Positions 17,437 through 26,542 of a DNA stretch of 64,000 bases are shown in pieces. The position numbers and the translations under genes are program-made. This DNA is from Brevibacillus laterosporus (GTDB lineage Bacteria > Bacillota > Bacilli > Brevibacillales > Brevibacillaceae). Location: NCBI RefSeq assembly GCF_030489605.1, contig NZ_JAUKFY010000001.1, positions 412,043 to 476,042 on the forward strand. Reading direction: 5' to 3'. The notes beneath the pieces are model-generated. The model searched no databases. It was not told the DNA's origin and was given only the letters and a program-made list of their open reading frames with translations. Numbering within the stretch: the stretch's first letter is position 1; each line of letters starts with the position of its first letter.

Positions 17437-18429
17437 TTGAACGGAATACTTTTTATCGGTCATGGTAGCAGAGATGCCGAGGGAAACGAGCATCTTCTAC
17501 AGTTTACACAGCGAGTTACTGAATTGTTACAGGAACAAACAGACGTGAAGCTGTATGAGACTTGTTTCTTGGAGTTGACCAGACCAACCATTATGCAGGG
17601 TGTTCAAAAAATAGTAGAACGTGGAGCTACCACTGTAGCAATGGTACCTTTAATGCTGTTTCAAGCAGCCCATGCTAAATTGCACATCCCGCATGAAATA
17701 GACGAAGCTAAAGCGAAATATCCTCATGTAGAATTTCGTTATGGGCGCCCCATAGGTGTTCACGAGGATATGGTGCAAATTTTGCGGGATCGTCTGCAAA
17801 ATACAACTACCTATACACCGCTAGAACCGGCTAACAAGGATAGTGCCATTCTTTTAGTAGGTCGTGGTAGCAGTGATTCAGATGCAAACAGTGATCTTTG
17901 TAAAATAGCCCGCTTGCTGTGGGAGAGCACGGGGGTAGGTAACGTTGAAGTGGCGTACATGGGCGTTACCTATCCAACAGTGGAAGAAGGATTAGTCCGT
18001 TGTGTAAGACAGGGAGCTAAGCAGATTTATGTCCTTCCTTATTTGCTATTTACGGGTATCCTGTTAAAACGTCTAGAAGAGAACTTACAACAGTTTCATC
18101 AGGACTTTCCGGATATACCTGCCTCAATGAGCGAGGCATTAGGCTTCCATGAACTGCTAGAACAAATTGTAGTAGATCGTTCTAAAGAAGCACTGCAGGG
18201 ACGGGCATTAGCCAACTGTGATCTTTGTCAATTTAGAAAACTTGCTGTATTCGATCATCACCACCACCATGACCATGATCACCACCATGACCATGATCAC
18301 CATCATGACCATGATCATCACCATGCAAACGGACATAGCCATACCTCTGTATCCCAAAAGGAGCAGGCAACCTGTAGCAAGGAGTCTCAGGCTACAGAAG
18401 CTGACGTTAAACGGGGGGTACGTGTATGA
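17437..18429 (+). CDS. cbiX: Sirohydrochlorin cobaltochelatase CbiX, long form with His-rich tail
   Basis: CbiX inserts cobalt into sirohydrochlorin, the entry step of the anaerobic corrin pathway. Two chelatase half-domains are visible. The first has the intact motif LFIGHGSRDAEGN and AAHAKLHIPHE. The second (from about residue 138) has a degenerate VGRGSSDSDAN in which the histidine is replaced by arginine. A CDLC pair near residue 263 precedes a tail of repeated His-Asp units (about 272-300) that may hold cobalt. The TTG at 17437 is preferred because the AAGGGGGGG site lies seven bases before it; a GTG at 17413 overlaps cbiH60. The stop overlaps cbiJ by four bases. Confidence 0.9.
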   Translation: MNGILFIGHGSRDAEGNEHLLQFTQRVTELLQEQTDVKLYETCFLELTRPTIMQGVQKIVERGATTVAMVPLMLFQAAHAKLHIPHEIDEAKAKYPHVEFRYGRPIGVHEDMVQILRDRLQNTTTYTPLEPANKDSAILLVGRGSSDSDANSDLCKIARLLWESTGVGNVEVAYMGVTYPTVEEGLVRCVRQGAKQIYVLPYLLFTGILLKRLEENLQQFHQDFPDIPASMSEALGFHELLEQIVVDRSKEALQGRALANCDLCQFRKLAVFDHHHHHDHDHHHDHDHHHDHDHHHANGHSHTSVSQKEQATCSKESQATEADVKRGVRV

Positions 18430-19196
18430 TCCTGTTTTTAGCAGGGACAAGTGATGCACGCGAATTGGCTGTCCTTTTGAAATCGACTGGTGCTGATCTG
18501 CTGGCAACGGTTGTTACCGATTCTGCCGCTAAAAGCTTAGAGGACGAGGGAATTACGACGCGAGTAGGAAGACTGCCATTAGCGGATATGATTGCCTTAG
18601 CCAAAGAACAGAAGGCGACAACCATTGTGGATGCAAGTCATCCTTTTGCAGAAGAAGCATCTAAAAATGCTATGGCCTGCGCAGAAGAATTACAGCTTCC
18701 TTACATTCGGTATGAGAGGGAGACCCGTAGTTATGTTGACCATCCTAATGTGCTCATAGTGGAAAATTATGAACAAGCCGCATTGGAAGCAAAACAAAGA
18801 AAAGGCGTAGTGATGCTAACCACAGGAAGCAAAACGCTTGGCACGTTTACAAAGCATTTGCTAGGTGATCCTGAAATTCGTTTGATTGCACGAATGCTGC
18901 CACGTAAAGACAATATGGAAAAATGTGAAGAGTTAGGCGTAGAGCAAAAAAATATTATTGCCATGCAAGGTCCTTTCTCTAAAGAATTGAATGCCGCTTT
19001 GTATACACAATATGGTGTTACTACAATGATTACAAAAGAAAGCGGTAAGGTAGGCGCTGTAGACGAGAAGTTGGCGGCAGCCCTAGAGCTTGGCATCTAT
19101 ACTATTATGATCGACAGACCGAAACTCGTGTATGGAGAGACGCATCACACATTTGATAGCGTTTTGAAAGCGTTAAGAACACAGGCTACGGTCTAA
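18426..19196 (+). CDS. cbiJ: Cobalt-precorrin-6A reductase
   Basis: This NAD(P)H-dependent enzyme reduces the macrocycle of cobalt-precorrin-6A to 6B. The 256-residue protein has the family's N-terminal ILFLAGTSDARELA nucleotide-binding motif, VDASHPFAEEASKNAM in the middle, and the C-terminal MITKESGKVGAVDEKL segment that lines the active site. The ATG overlaps the cbiX stop as ATGA, so it is translationally coupled. A GGGGG-rich ribosome site precedes it. The B12 operon position supports the CbiJ rather than CobK cofactor form. Confidence 0.92.
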   Translation: MILFLAGTSDARELAVLLKSTGADLLATVVTDSAAKSLEDEGITTRVGRLPLADMIALAKEQKATTIVDASHPFAEEASKNAMACAEELQLPYIRYERETRSYVDHPNVLIVENYEQAALEAKQRKGVVMLTTGSKTLGTFTKHLLGDPEIRLIARMLPRKDNMEKCEELGVEQKNIIAMQGPFSKELNAALYTQYGVTTMITKESGKVGAVDEKLAAALELGIYTIMIDRPKLVYGETHHTFDSVLKALRTQATV

Positions 19197-19228
19197 AAAA
19201 TAACGGAACCAAAGAGGAGAGAAATCAT

Positions 19229-19894
19229 ATGTCATCGCAATTTCATACGGAGTTTAAACCAATCACGATTCAACCACAAGAAATTGAATCAAAAAGTTTT
19301 GAAATGATTACAGAGGAGCTAGGTCCGCATCCTTTTACGGATGATCAGTATCGCGTAGTCCAACGCGTTATTCACGCAACAGCCGACTTTGATTTAGGGC
19401 GTAGCATGAAGTTTCATCCTGATGCAGTAGAAGCGGGCATTCGCGCTATTCAAGCCGGTGAACCAATTATTGCAGATGTTCAAATGGTTCAAGTAGGGAT
19501 CAGTAAGCCGCGTCTAAAGGCGTTTGGTGGAGACGTGCATGTTTATATTTCTGATGCGGATGTCATGGAAAAAGCGAAAGCCGAGAATACAACTCGTGCC
19601 ATTATCTCTATTCGCAAAGCTACGAGCCAAATTAAAGGTGGTATTTACGCGATTGGGAATGCTCCTACTGCTTTGCTTGAATTGATTCGTCTTGTAAAAG
19701 AGGGGAAGGCCAACCCTTCATTGGTTATTGGCGTACCAGTTGGATTTGTATCTGCAGCCGAATCCAAAGAGGAATTAGCAAAGCTAGATATTCCATTTAT
19801 CACGAACTTGGATCGCAAAGGCGGTAGCCCAGTTGCCGTGGCCGCGGTTAATGCGTTGTCCATTCTAGCAACAGAACGGAGCGAGCGTGCATGA
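19229..19894 (+). CDS. cbiC: Cobalt-precorrin-8 methylmutase
   Basis: CbiC moves the methyl group from C11 to C12 to give cobyrinic acid. Length is 221 residues. The catalytic histidine lies in RVIHATADFD near residue 48, and the surrounding GRSMKFHPDAVEAG, ADVQMVQVGI and IGVPVGFVSAAESK motifs are typical for CbiC/CobH. GAGGAGAG precedes the ATG. Its stop overlaps cbiD as ATGA. Confidence 0.95.
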   Translation: MSSQFHTEFKPITIQPQEIESKSFEMITEELGPHPFTDDQYRVVQRVIHATADFDLGRSMKFHPDAVEAGIRAIQAGEPIIADVQMVQVGISKPRLKAFGGDVHVYISDADVMEKAKAENTTRAIISIRKATSQIKGGIYAIGNAPTALLELIRLVKEGKANPSLVIGVPVGFVSAAESKEELAKLDIPFITNLDRKGGSPVAVAAVNALSILATERSERA

Positions 19895-21033
19895 CTAATG
19901 CTAAGGTAGCGGAGGCAGAAAACGAGAAGCCACTTCGTCACGGATATACAACAGGTTCCAACGCTACCGCCGCCACGAAAGCTTCCCTGCTAGCCTTACT
20001 TAGCGGGGAAGAAGTTTCGGAGGTGGAAATTCTTTTGCCTAATAAGGATCGGGTTACGTTTCAAATGGTATCTCAGGAACGAGGAGACAATTGGGTGGAG
20101 ACTGGTATCATCAAGGATGGTGGAGATGATCCAGATGCCACTCATAAGGCCCTAATTTTGTCACGTGTTTCTTGGCATGCAGATAGCGGTATTCATTTGG
20201 ATGGCGGAATAGGTGTCGGTAGAGTTACAAAGCCCGGATTGCCGATTCCGGTAGGTGAAGCAGCGATTAATCCTGTTCCGCGGAAAATGATTAAGGGCGT
20301 TGTCCAAGAGCTTTTAGATCAATATGAAATAGAGGATCGTGGAGTCAGCGTTGTCATTTCAGTGCCGAATGGAGAAGAGATTGCTAAGAAAACGCTGAAT
20401 GGACGGTTAGGAATCGTTGGAGGTATCTCCATTTTGGGGACTCGAGGAACGGTCGTACCATTTTCAACGGCTGCTTACAAAGCATCGGTAGCTCAAGCTA
20501 TTCAAGTAGCGAAGGCAAGCAACTGCCAAGCTATTGCCATTACAACAGGTGGACGCAGCGAAAAAACAGCGATGGAACTGTATCCGGATTGGCCAGAAGA
20601 ATCATTTATTCAAATGGGAGATTTCGTGGGCTTTAGTGCGCTTATTGGCAAAAAACAAGGATTTACCCACATTTCCATGGTTGGAATGATGGGAAAACTC
20701 TCTAAGGTTGCACAAGGAGCAATGATGGTGCATTCCAAGGGATCTTCTGTTGATTTTGAATTTTTGGCGGAGGTAGCCAGAGAAGTCGGTGCAAGTGAAG
20801 AACATATTGCAGAAATACAGAGAGCCAACACGGCCATGCAGGTGGGCGAAATCATGAGCCAAGCGGGACACTCTGCTTTTTTTAACTTATTGGCATACAA
20901 ATGCTCCGAACAAATCAATAAGCACGTCGGCGGAGGCATGGTTATAGAAACGGTGCTCACCACATTGAAAGGCGAACTGTTGGGAAAGGCGGTAGTAAAT
21001 GACACAGGTAACGATAATCGGGATCGGGGATGA
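19891..21033 (+). CDS. cbiD: Cobalt-precorrin-5B C1-methyltransferase
   Basis: CbiD methylates C1 of the corrin ring using SAM and is a marker of the anaerobic (cobalt-early) pathway. The 380-residue protein starts with the characteristic RHGYTTGSNATAATKA motif, and DGGDDPDATHKA and TTGGRSEKTA are also visible. It is coupled to cbiC by a four-base overlap and to cbiE/T by a longer overlap of 35 bases. Confidence 0.95.
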   Translation: MTNAKVAEAENEKPLRHGYTTGSNATAATKASLLALLSGEEVSEVEILLPNKDRVTFQMVSQERGDNWVETGIIKDGGDDPDATHKALILSRVSWHADSGIHLDGGIGVGRVTKPGLPIPVGEAAINPVPRKMIKGVVQELLDQYEIEDRGVSVVISVPNGEEIAKKTLNGRLGIVGGISILGTRGTVVPFSTAAYKASVAQAIQVAKASNCQAIAITTGGRSEKTAMELYPDWPEESFIQMGDFVGFSALIGKKQGFTHISMVGMMGKLSKVAQGAMMVHSKGSSVDFEFLAEVAREVGASEEHIAEIQRANTAMQVGEIMSQAGHSAFFNLLAYKCSEQINKHVGGGMVIETVLTTLKGELLGKAVVNDTGNDNRDRG

Positions 21034-22252
21034 CGGTGCTCAAGGTTTATTTCCCCAAGCTATTGAACTGGTCAAACAAGCGCAATTGCTGGTAGGGGGA
21101 GAGCGACATTTAGCCTTTTTCCCAGACCTTGACTGTGAACGCTTTGCTTTGAAAAGTGGTGTGCTAGCGGCAATTGGCGAAATAAAACAAGCGGTAGCAG
21201 CAGGTAAAGAGGTGGTAGTGCTTGCTTCTGGAGATCCGTTGTTTTATGGGATAGGAGGTTTACTCACCCGCAAACTCGGTCGTGATGTCGTGCAAGTAAT
21301 ACCGCATTTGAGCAGCTTACAGCTTGCTTTTAGCAAAATGAAGGAAGCGTGGCAAGACGCTCATATTGACAGTGTACACGGTCGTCCAATGCTTGGATTA
21401 GCACAACGTCTGAATGGCAAGTCTAAGGTGGCTCTATTAACGGACAAGGAAAATACTCCGGCAAAAGTAGCTCAGTATTTACTGCGTTTTGGTATGGATG
21501 AATATGAAGCGTTTGTAGCGGAGCGGTTGGGAAATAAAGAAGAACGTTGTCGGTGGTTTACGCTTGTGGAATTGGCAGAGACAGAGTGCGACCCTTTAAA
21601 TGTCATGATTCTAAAAAGAAAAGAGAATGCCTCACCTGTGAATTGGACCTTGGGCATTCCTGATGAAGAGTTTGCTCAACGTAAACCGGATAAGGGACTG
21701 ATTACGAAAAAAGAAGTGCGGGTAGCCAGCCTTGCTGAGCTGCAAATAAAACCTGATAGCATCGTTTGGGATATCGGAACAGCGACTGGTTCGGTAGCGA
21801 TCGAAGCAGCGAAACTAGCCCCTTTAGGAGCTGTGTATGCTGTTGAAAAGAATGAGCCAGATTTAGAAAATGCTCGCGCGAATATGTACAAGTTTCGCAC
21901 GGATATCACTTTTGTCCATGCGAAGGCCCCTGTTGGATTGGATGAATTCCCTGATCCGGATGCGATCTTTGTTGGAGGAAGCGGAGGCGAGCTGACAGAG
22001 CTAGTTCAGTTATTTGCTAAGCGCCTGCGTCCAGGTGGGCGTGTCGTAATCAATGCTGTTACCATCGAAAATTTAGCAGATGCCATGCAGGCTTGCAAAG
22101 CAGCGGGTTTTGACGTGTCAGTCACAATGCTGCAGGTGTCGCGCAGTAAACCAATTTTGCATTTGACTCGACTTGAAGGGTTAAATCCTGTCTATATCAT
22201 AACTGCTAAACACAAAGCCAAGGAGGAGAATAAAGATGAGCAACATGACTAA
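20999..22252 (+). CDS. cbiET: Cobalt-precorrin-7 C5/C15-methyltransferase and decarboxylase (CbiE-CbiT fusion)
   Basis: This bifunctional enzyme methylates C5 and C15 and removes the C12 acetate carboxyl. Residues 1-215 are a CbiE-type tetrapyrrole methyltransferase (VTIIGIGDDGAQGL, SGDPLFYGIGG). Residues 230-417 are a CbiT methyltransferase with SAM motif IVWDIGTATGSVAIEAAKLA and FVGGSGGELTELV. The fusion has the organisation known for aerobic CobL. Its start lies 35 bases inside cbiD; GGAAAGG precedes it. The end overlaps cbiL by 17 bases. Confidence 0.93.
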   Translation: MTQVTIIGIGDDGAQGLFPQAIELVKQAQLLVGGERHLAFFPDLDCERFALKSGVLAAIGEIKQAVAAGKEVVVLASGDPLFYGIGGLLTRKLGRDVVQVIPHLSSLQLAFSKMKEAWQDAHIDSVHGRPMLGLAQRLNGKSKVALLTDKENTPAKVAQYLLRFGMDEYEAFVAERLGNKEERCRWFTLVELAETECDPLNVMILKRKENASPVNWTLGIPDEEFAQRKPDKGLITKKEVRVASLAELQIKPDSIVWDIGTATGSVAIEAAKLAPLGAVYAVEKNEPDLENARANMYKFRTDITFVHAKAPVGLDEFPDPDAIFVGGSGGELTELVQLFAKRLRPGGRVVINAVTIENLADAMQACKAAGFDVSVTMLQVSRSKPILHLTRLEGLNPVYIITAKHKAKEENKDEQHD

Positions 22253-23012
22253 TACAACTCTTGAAAATCATGAAAATACACTGACAAATAATCCGGTGAA
22301 TGCCTCTGTTGGGACTTTATATGGAATTGGAATTGGACCTGGGGACCCTGAGCTTATCACAGTCAAAGCGTTTCGTCTGATGAAGGAAGCGGATGTCATC
22401 GCGTATCCTAAAAAGCGCAAAGGCGGCAAAAGCTATGCACTAACAATCGTGGAGCAGTATACGGATGGTCTTGCAAAAGAGCTGTTAGGATTAGTGTTCC
22501 CGATGACGAAAGAGGAAAGCGTTCTGAAGAAACAATGGGCTCAGACAGTAGCTCAGGTGTGGGAGAAGCTTTCTCAGGGGAAAAATGTTGTATTTGTCAC
22601 AGAGGGCGATCCAAATTTATACAGTACGTTTATTCATATGGCTCGCTTAATGAATCAATTGCATCCAGAAGTGCCAGTGGTATCGGTTCCAGGTATTTCC
22701 TCAGTGCTGGGAGCGGCTGCCCAATTAGGCATTCCATTGGCTGATGGAGATGAGCAGGTTGGTATCATACCGGCAACTGAAGATCGGGAATCGATGCGTA
22801 GAGTCTTGGAGCATCATGATACTGTCATTTTCTTGAAAGTAGCTAAGGTGTTAGATATGATGATTGGCTTGCTAGAGGAGCTAGGTATGGCAGACTGTGC
22901 GTCTGTAATTACCAAGGTGACATCCGGTGAAGAGACGATCTGGAAGGACGTTCGCCAGTTAAAAGGAAAAGAGCTTGAATATCTAACACTAATGGTAGTA
23001 CGGAAGGGATGA
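22236..23012 (+). CDS. cbiL: Cobalt-factor II C20-methyltransferase
   Basis: CbiL methylates C20, the first methylation after cobalt insertion. It is a 258-residue tetrapyrrole methyltransferase with YGIGIGPGDPELITVKA near residue 30, TEGDPNLYSTF in the middle and VPGISSVLGAAAQLGIPLADGD, which is characteristic of the C20 enzymes. A hydrophilic N-terminal extension of about 25 residues rich in Asn and Thr precedes the domain. A strong AAGGAGGAG site lies upstream of the ATG. The stop overlaps cbiF as ATGA. Confidence 0.93.
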   Translation: MSNMTNTTLENHENTLTNNPVNASVGTLYGIGIGPGDPELITVKAFRLMKEADVIAYPKKRKGGKSYALTIVEQYTDGLAKELLGLVFPMTKEESVLKKQWAQTVAQVWEKLSQGKNVVFVTEGDPNLYSTFIHMARLMNQLHPEVPVVSVPGISSVLGAAAQLGIPLADGDEQVGIIPATEDRESMRRVLEHHDTVIFLKVAKVLDMMIGLLEELGMADCASVITKVTSGEETIWKDVRQLKGKELEYLTLMVVRKG

Positions 23013-23839
23013 ATGACATGAACAAAGCTAGCGAACATCTGACAAATACAGGGCTTGAGCCTATAGTTTATATTGTAGGAGCAGGACCAGGCGATCCAGA
23101 TCTAATCACTGTAAAAGGATTAAATATTCTTCAAAAAGCAGATGTAGTAATTTATACCGACTCTTTAGTAAACGATGAATTAATTGCTCGTGCCAAACCG
23201 GAAGCGGAAGTAATCAAAAGCGCGGGACTTGCGCTTGATGAAATGGTAGAGATAATGGTAGAGCGAGTTCGGGCAGGAAAAAGCGTTGCTCGCGTTCATA
23301 CAGGTGATCCTGCAGTGTACGGAGCAATTTTGGAACAGATGGTGCTAATGAAAAAGGCGGAGGTTTCCTTTACCATCGTTCCGGGAGTAAGTTCTGTATT
23401 TGCTGCGGCGGCAGCGCTGCAAGCAGAGTTAACGGTTCCTGAATTAACGCAAACACTGATTTTAACACGAGCAGAAGGACGCACACCTGTACCGGATCGA
23501 GAGCAGCTAAAGGATTTGGCTAGTCACCACTGTACAATTGCACTGTATTTAAGTGCTACGCTGACCAAAAAGGTTGTACGTGAGCTGGTTGAAGCTGGCT
23601 GGAGTGAACAAACTCCTGTAGCTGTTGTACAAAGAGCATCATGGCCGGATCAAAAAATTGTCCGTACAACGCTTGAGCATTTAGACAAAGATATGGCGGC
23701 AAATGGAATTCGTAGTCATGCCATGATCTTAGCTGGCTGGGCACTTGATCCGATGCTTCATGACTCCTCTGAGCATCGTTCCAAGCTATATGATAAGACC
23801 TTTACGCATCGATTCCGTAAAGGAGTGACTAACGGATGA
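23009..23839 (+). CDS. cbiF: Cobalt-precorrin-4 C11-methyltransferase
   Basis: CbiF transfers a methyl group from SAM to C11. The 276-residue protein has the [17 protein letters not shown] motif, HTGDPAVYGAI and VPGVSSVFAAAAAL of tetrapyrrole methylases. The sequence TQTLILTRAEGRTPVP is specific for the CbiF/CobM group. The first ATG (23009) overlaps the cbiL stop; a second ATG nine bases on may also be used. It is followed by cbiG with another four-base overlap. Confidence 0.94.
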   Translation: MNDMNKASEHLTNTGLEPIVYIVGAGPGDPDLITVKGLNILQKADVVIYTDSLVNDELIARAKPEAEVIKSAGLALDEMVEIMVERVRAGKSVARVHTGDPAVYGAILEQMVLMKKAEVSFTIVPGVSSVFAAAAALQAELTVPELTQTLILTRAEGRTPVPDREQLKDLASHHCTIALYLSATLTKKVVRELVEAGWSEQTPVAVVQRASWPDQKIVRTTLEHLDKDMAANGIRSHAMILAGWALDPMLHDSSEHRSKLYDKTFTHRFRKGVTNG

Positions 23840-25041
23840 GTGAGGGTACAGGAGTAGGAAGGCAGACAGGAGTTGAGGTAAACACCACCGTACCTGCTGG
23901 ACGTACCCCGAGCGAGATCGTGCAAAATCCGGAGCAACTACCATACGCTATAGTTGCGATTACCAAGCATGGGGTGGAGAAAGCTCGTCACTTGCATCAG
24001 GTATTACCTGGTTCACATTTATACTACATGGAAAAATTCATGGTAGGAGATGAGCAAGAGCGAAATATTCGTACGTTTACAGGGTCTGTGCGTCTATTGT
24101 TTGCTGATTTTTTTAAGAAATATAACGGTCTCATCTTTTTCATCTCGCTCGGCGCTGTTGTCCGAATGATGGCTCCGGTATTGCAGGATAAAAAAGTAGA
24201 TCCAGGTGTTGTAGTCGTAGATGACCGAGGAGAGAGCGTCATCAGCGTATTATCAGGACACCTGGGCGGAGCAAATGAGCTAACTCGTGAGATTGCGAGA
24301 TTGCTAGATGCTAATCCAGTGATTACTACGGCATCAGATGTGCAAAAAACGATTCCTGTAGACTTATTTGGTCGTGGCTTTGGCTGGGAGTTAGACAGCT
24401 TTGAAAAGGTAACCCCCGTAAGTGCCAGTGTCGTCAATGAAGAAAGGGTAGCCATTATTCAAGAAGCAGGAGAAAGCGGTTGGTGGCCTTATCCAGATAA
24501 ACCACTGCCGGGGCATTTTCAAGTGTATCATTCCATGACCGAGGCTTGGAATGGTACCTTTCAGGCAGCTTTGGTCATTACGCCACGCGTATTAACACCA
24601 GAAGAGCAGACCCGCTTTTTAAACAATGGAGTTGTCTACCGTCCAAAAACCATTGTACTTGGCGTTGGTTGCAATCGTGGGACATCTGCGGAGGAAATCG
24701 AACAGGTCATTTTACAAACTTTAGAGCAACAGAATCTTTCGGTCAAAAGCGTGCGCAATATCGCAACCATTACATTAAAACAGGACGAAGAAGGACTTTT
24801 GGCTGTTTGTCAAAAATATGGCTGGGAGTTAATCGCCTACACACCGGAGCAATTAAACGAGATGCCAATGACAGAACGTTCGGAAACAGTGTATAAATTT
24901 ACTGGTGCCTATGGTGTCAGTGAGCCTGCCGCATTACGTTCCGCTAAGGCAGAGGCTCCCCTCTTAGCGAAACAAAAAAGCGGAAATGTAACCTTGTCCA
25001 TCGCTTTGGTTAACGGAGGAGGTATTTTACATGGAGAGTAA
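23836..25041 (+). CDS. cbiG: Cobalt-precorrin-5A hydrolase
   Basis: CbiG opens the delta-lactone and releases the C20 carbon as acetaldehyde, a step unique to the anaerobic pathway. The 401-residue protein begins with a poorly conserved stretch of about 35 residues, followed by AIVAITKHGVEKAR. The central domain has FFISLGAVVRMMAPVL, VVVDDRGESVISVLSGHLGGAN and TTASDVQKT. A C-terminal CobE-like domain (about 280-401) carries LGVGCNRGTSAEEIE. ATGA coupling joins it to cbiF, and its end overlaps cbiA by 11 bases. Confidence 0.94.
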   Translation: MSEGTGVGRQTGVEVNTTVPAGRTPSEIVQNPEQLPYAIVAITKHGVEKARHLHQVLPGSHLYYMEKFMVGDEQERNIRTFTGSVRLLFADFFKKYNGLIFFISLGAVVRMMAPVLQDKKVDPGVVVVDDRGESVISVLSGHLGGANELTREIARLLDANPVITTASDVQKTIPVDLFGRGFGWELDSFEKVTPVSASVVNEERVAIIQEAGESGWWPYPDKPLPGHFQVYHSMTEAWNGTFQAALVITPRVLTPEEQTRFLNNGVVYRPKTIVLGVGCNRGTSAEEIEQVILQTLEQQNLSVKSVRNIATITLKQDEEGLLAVCQKYGWELIAYTPEQLNEMPMTERSETVYKFTGAYGVSEPAALRSAKAEAPLLAKQKSGNVTLSIALVNGGGILHGE

Positions 25042-26467
25042 AGAACAGACTCATCAACGTCCGCGAATCGTATTGGGAGGAACCAGTAGCGGCGCAGGGA
25101 AAACAACATTGTCGATCGGATTAATGGCGGCCTTGCGCAAGCGCGGGCTCCAGGTTCAAGGATTTAAGGTTGGTCCTGACTACATTGACCCTACGTACCA
25201 TACGGCTGCAACTGGCAGAATATCTCGTAATCTCGATACATGGATGATGCCGCCGCAAGTTATGCATGAGGTGTTTCTGCGTGGCAGCCAGTCAGCAGAT
25301 ATCAGCTTGATTGAAGGGGTCATGGGTTTTTACGACGGCAAAGATCCACTTAGCAATCAAGGCAGTACAGCCGAAATAAGTCTATTATTACAGGCGCCGG
25401 TCATCCTTGTTCTTGATGTAAAAGCTATGGCTCGCAGTGCGGCGGCGATTGTCAAAGGCTTTCAAGAGTTAGAACCATCTGTAAAAATCGCCGGTGTCAT
25501 TGCGAACCGATGTGGAAGCGCGAATCATTTTAAGCTAGTAAAAGCGGCTGTTGAGCAGATGTGCAATGTACCCGTTATTGGATATTTACCTAATGATCCG
25601 TCCTTGAAAGTGCCTGAACGACATCTTGGGCTAATTCCTGCGATTGAGCGTGGGGAGATGGAACCTTGGTTTGATCTGTTAGCCCAGAAAATTGAAGCGA
25701 CAGTTGATTTAGAGTTATTACTAGCACTGGCAAATGGCGCACCAGCCCTCGCAGAGCCTGCAGAAAAATTGTTAGCAGCTCCATCTGCTACGTCATCCGA
25801 TCTATCCCCAGTGAAATTAGCTGTGGCAAAGGATGAAGCGTTTAACTTTTATTATCAGGAAAATTTAGAGCTACTAGAAGCGTATGGAGCCGAGCTCTGT
25901 TATTTCAGCCCGTTACATGGAGAGCTTCCCCCTATGGATGCTGATGGACTGTATATCGGTGGCGGTTTTCCTGAAGAATTTGCTGAACGCTTGTCACAAT
26001 GGACGAACGAACGGCAAACCTTGCATGGCATGATAGAAGCTGGATTGCCTACTTTTGCAGAATGTGGCGGCTTCATGTATCTATGCCAGTCGATTACAGA
26101 TCGTGCAGGACAACAACATGAGATGGTAGGCGTCATCCCTTATAAAGTAGAGATGCAACAGAAGTTGGCTGCGCTAGGTTATCGAGAAGCGCTGGCTGAA
26201 CGGGATTCTCTGTTACTTGTAGCAGGTGAAACTGCTCGTGGGCATGAGTTCCACTACTCCAAAATAACAGAGGAGACTACTGAGAATCATGCTTATCAGG
26301 TAAAGGGAATGCGAGGAGTGAAAAAGGAAGGCTACACCAAAGGCAACTTATTGGCCGGCTATACACACTTGCATTTTGCTTCTCAACCAGGAATGATTAA
26401 GCGTTGGCTGGATTCATGCAGGGAGTACGCAGCGCATAGATCAGCAGTGAACAAAGCTTTTCATTAA
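25031..26467 (+). CDS. cbiA: Cobyrinic acid a,c-diamide synthase
   Basis: CbiA amidates the a and c side chains of cobyrinic acid using ATP and glutamine. The N-terminal half has the P-loop IVLGGTSSGAGKTTLSIGL and GFKVGPDYIDPTYH. The C-terminal half is a class I glutamine amidotransferase with nucleophile Cys in TFAECGGFMYL and the closing HLHFASQPGM. Length is 478 residues, as is usual. The start lies inside the end of cbiG behind GGAGGAGG. A 75-base gap separates it from cobO. Confidence 0.95.
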   Translation: MESKEQTHQRPRIVLGGTSSGAGKTTLSIGLMAALRKRGLQVQGFKVGPDYIDPTYHTAATGRISRNLDTWMMPPQVMHEVFLRGSQSADISLIEGVMGFYDGKDPLSNQGSTAEISLLLQAPVILVLDVKAMARSAAAIVKGFQELEPSVKIAGVIANRCGSANHFKLVKAAVEQMCNVPVIGYLPNDPSLKVPERHLGLIPAIERGEMEPWFDLLAQKIEATVDLELLLALANGAPALAEPAEKLLAAPSATSSDLSPVKLAVAKDEAFNFYYQENLELLEAYGAELCYFSPLHGELPPMDADGLYIGGGFPEEFAERLSQWTNERQTLHGMIEAGLPTFAECGGFMYLCQSITDRAGQQHEMVGVIPYKVEMQQKLAALGYREALAERDSLLLVAGETARGHEFHYSKITEETTENHAYQVKGMRGVKKEGYTKGNLLAGYTHLHFASQPGMIKRWLDSCREYAAHRSAVNKAFH

Positions 26468-26542
26468 GTCAGTCTTCTTACATTGTAAAGGACTTGCTAC
26501 TGTGTAAAGGTTGGAAGCGAATCATCAGGAGGGAAGCAAAGC

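Noticed and set aside
18250..18330. Short direct repeats CATGACCATGATCACCA in cbiX
   Set aside because: They encode the His-Asp tail in frame and are not an attachment site or mobile-element boundary.
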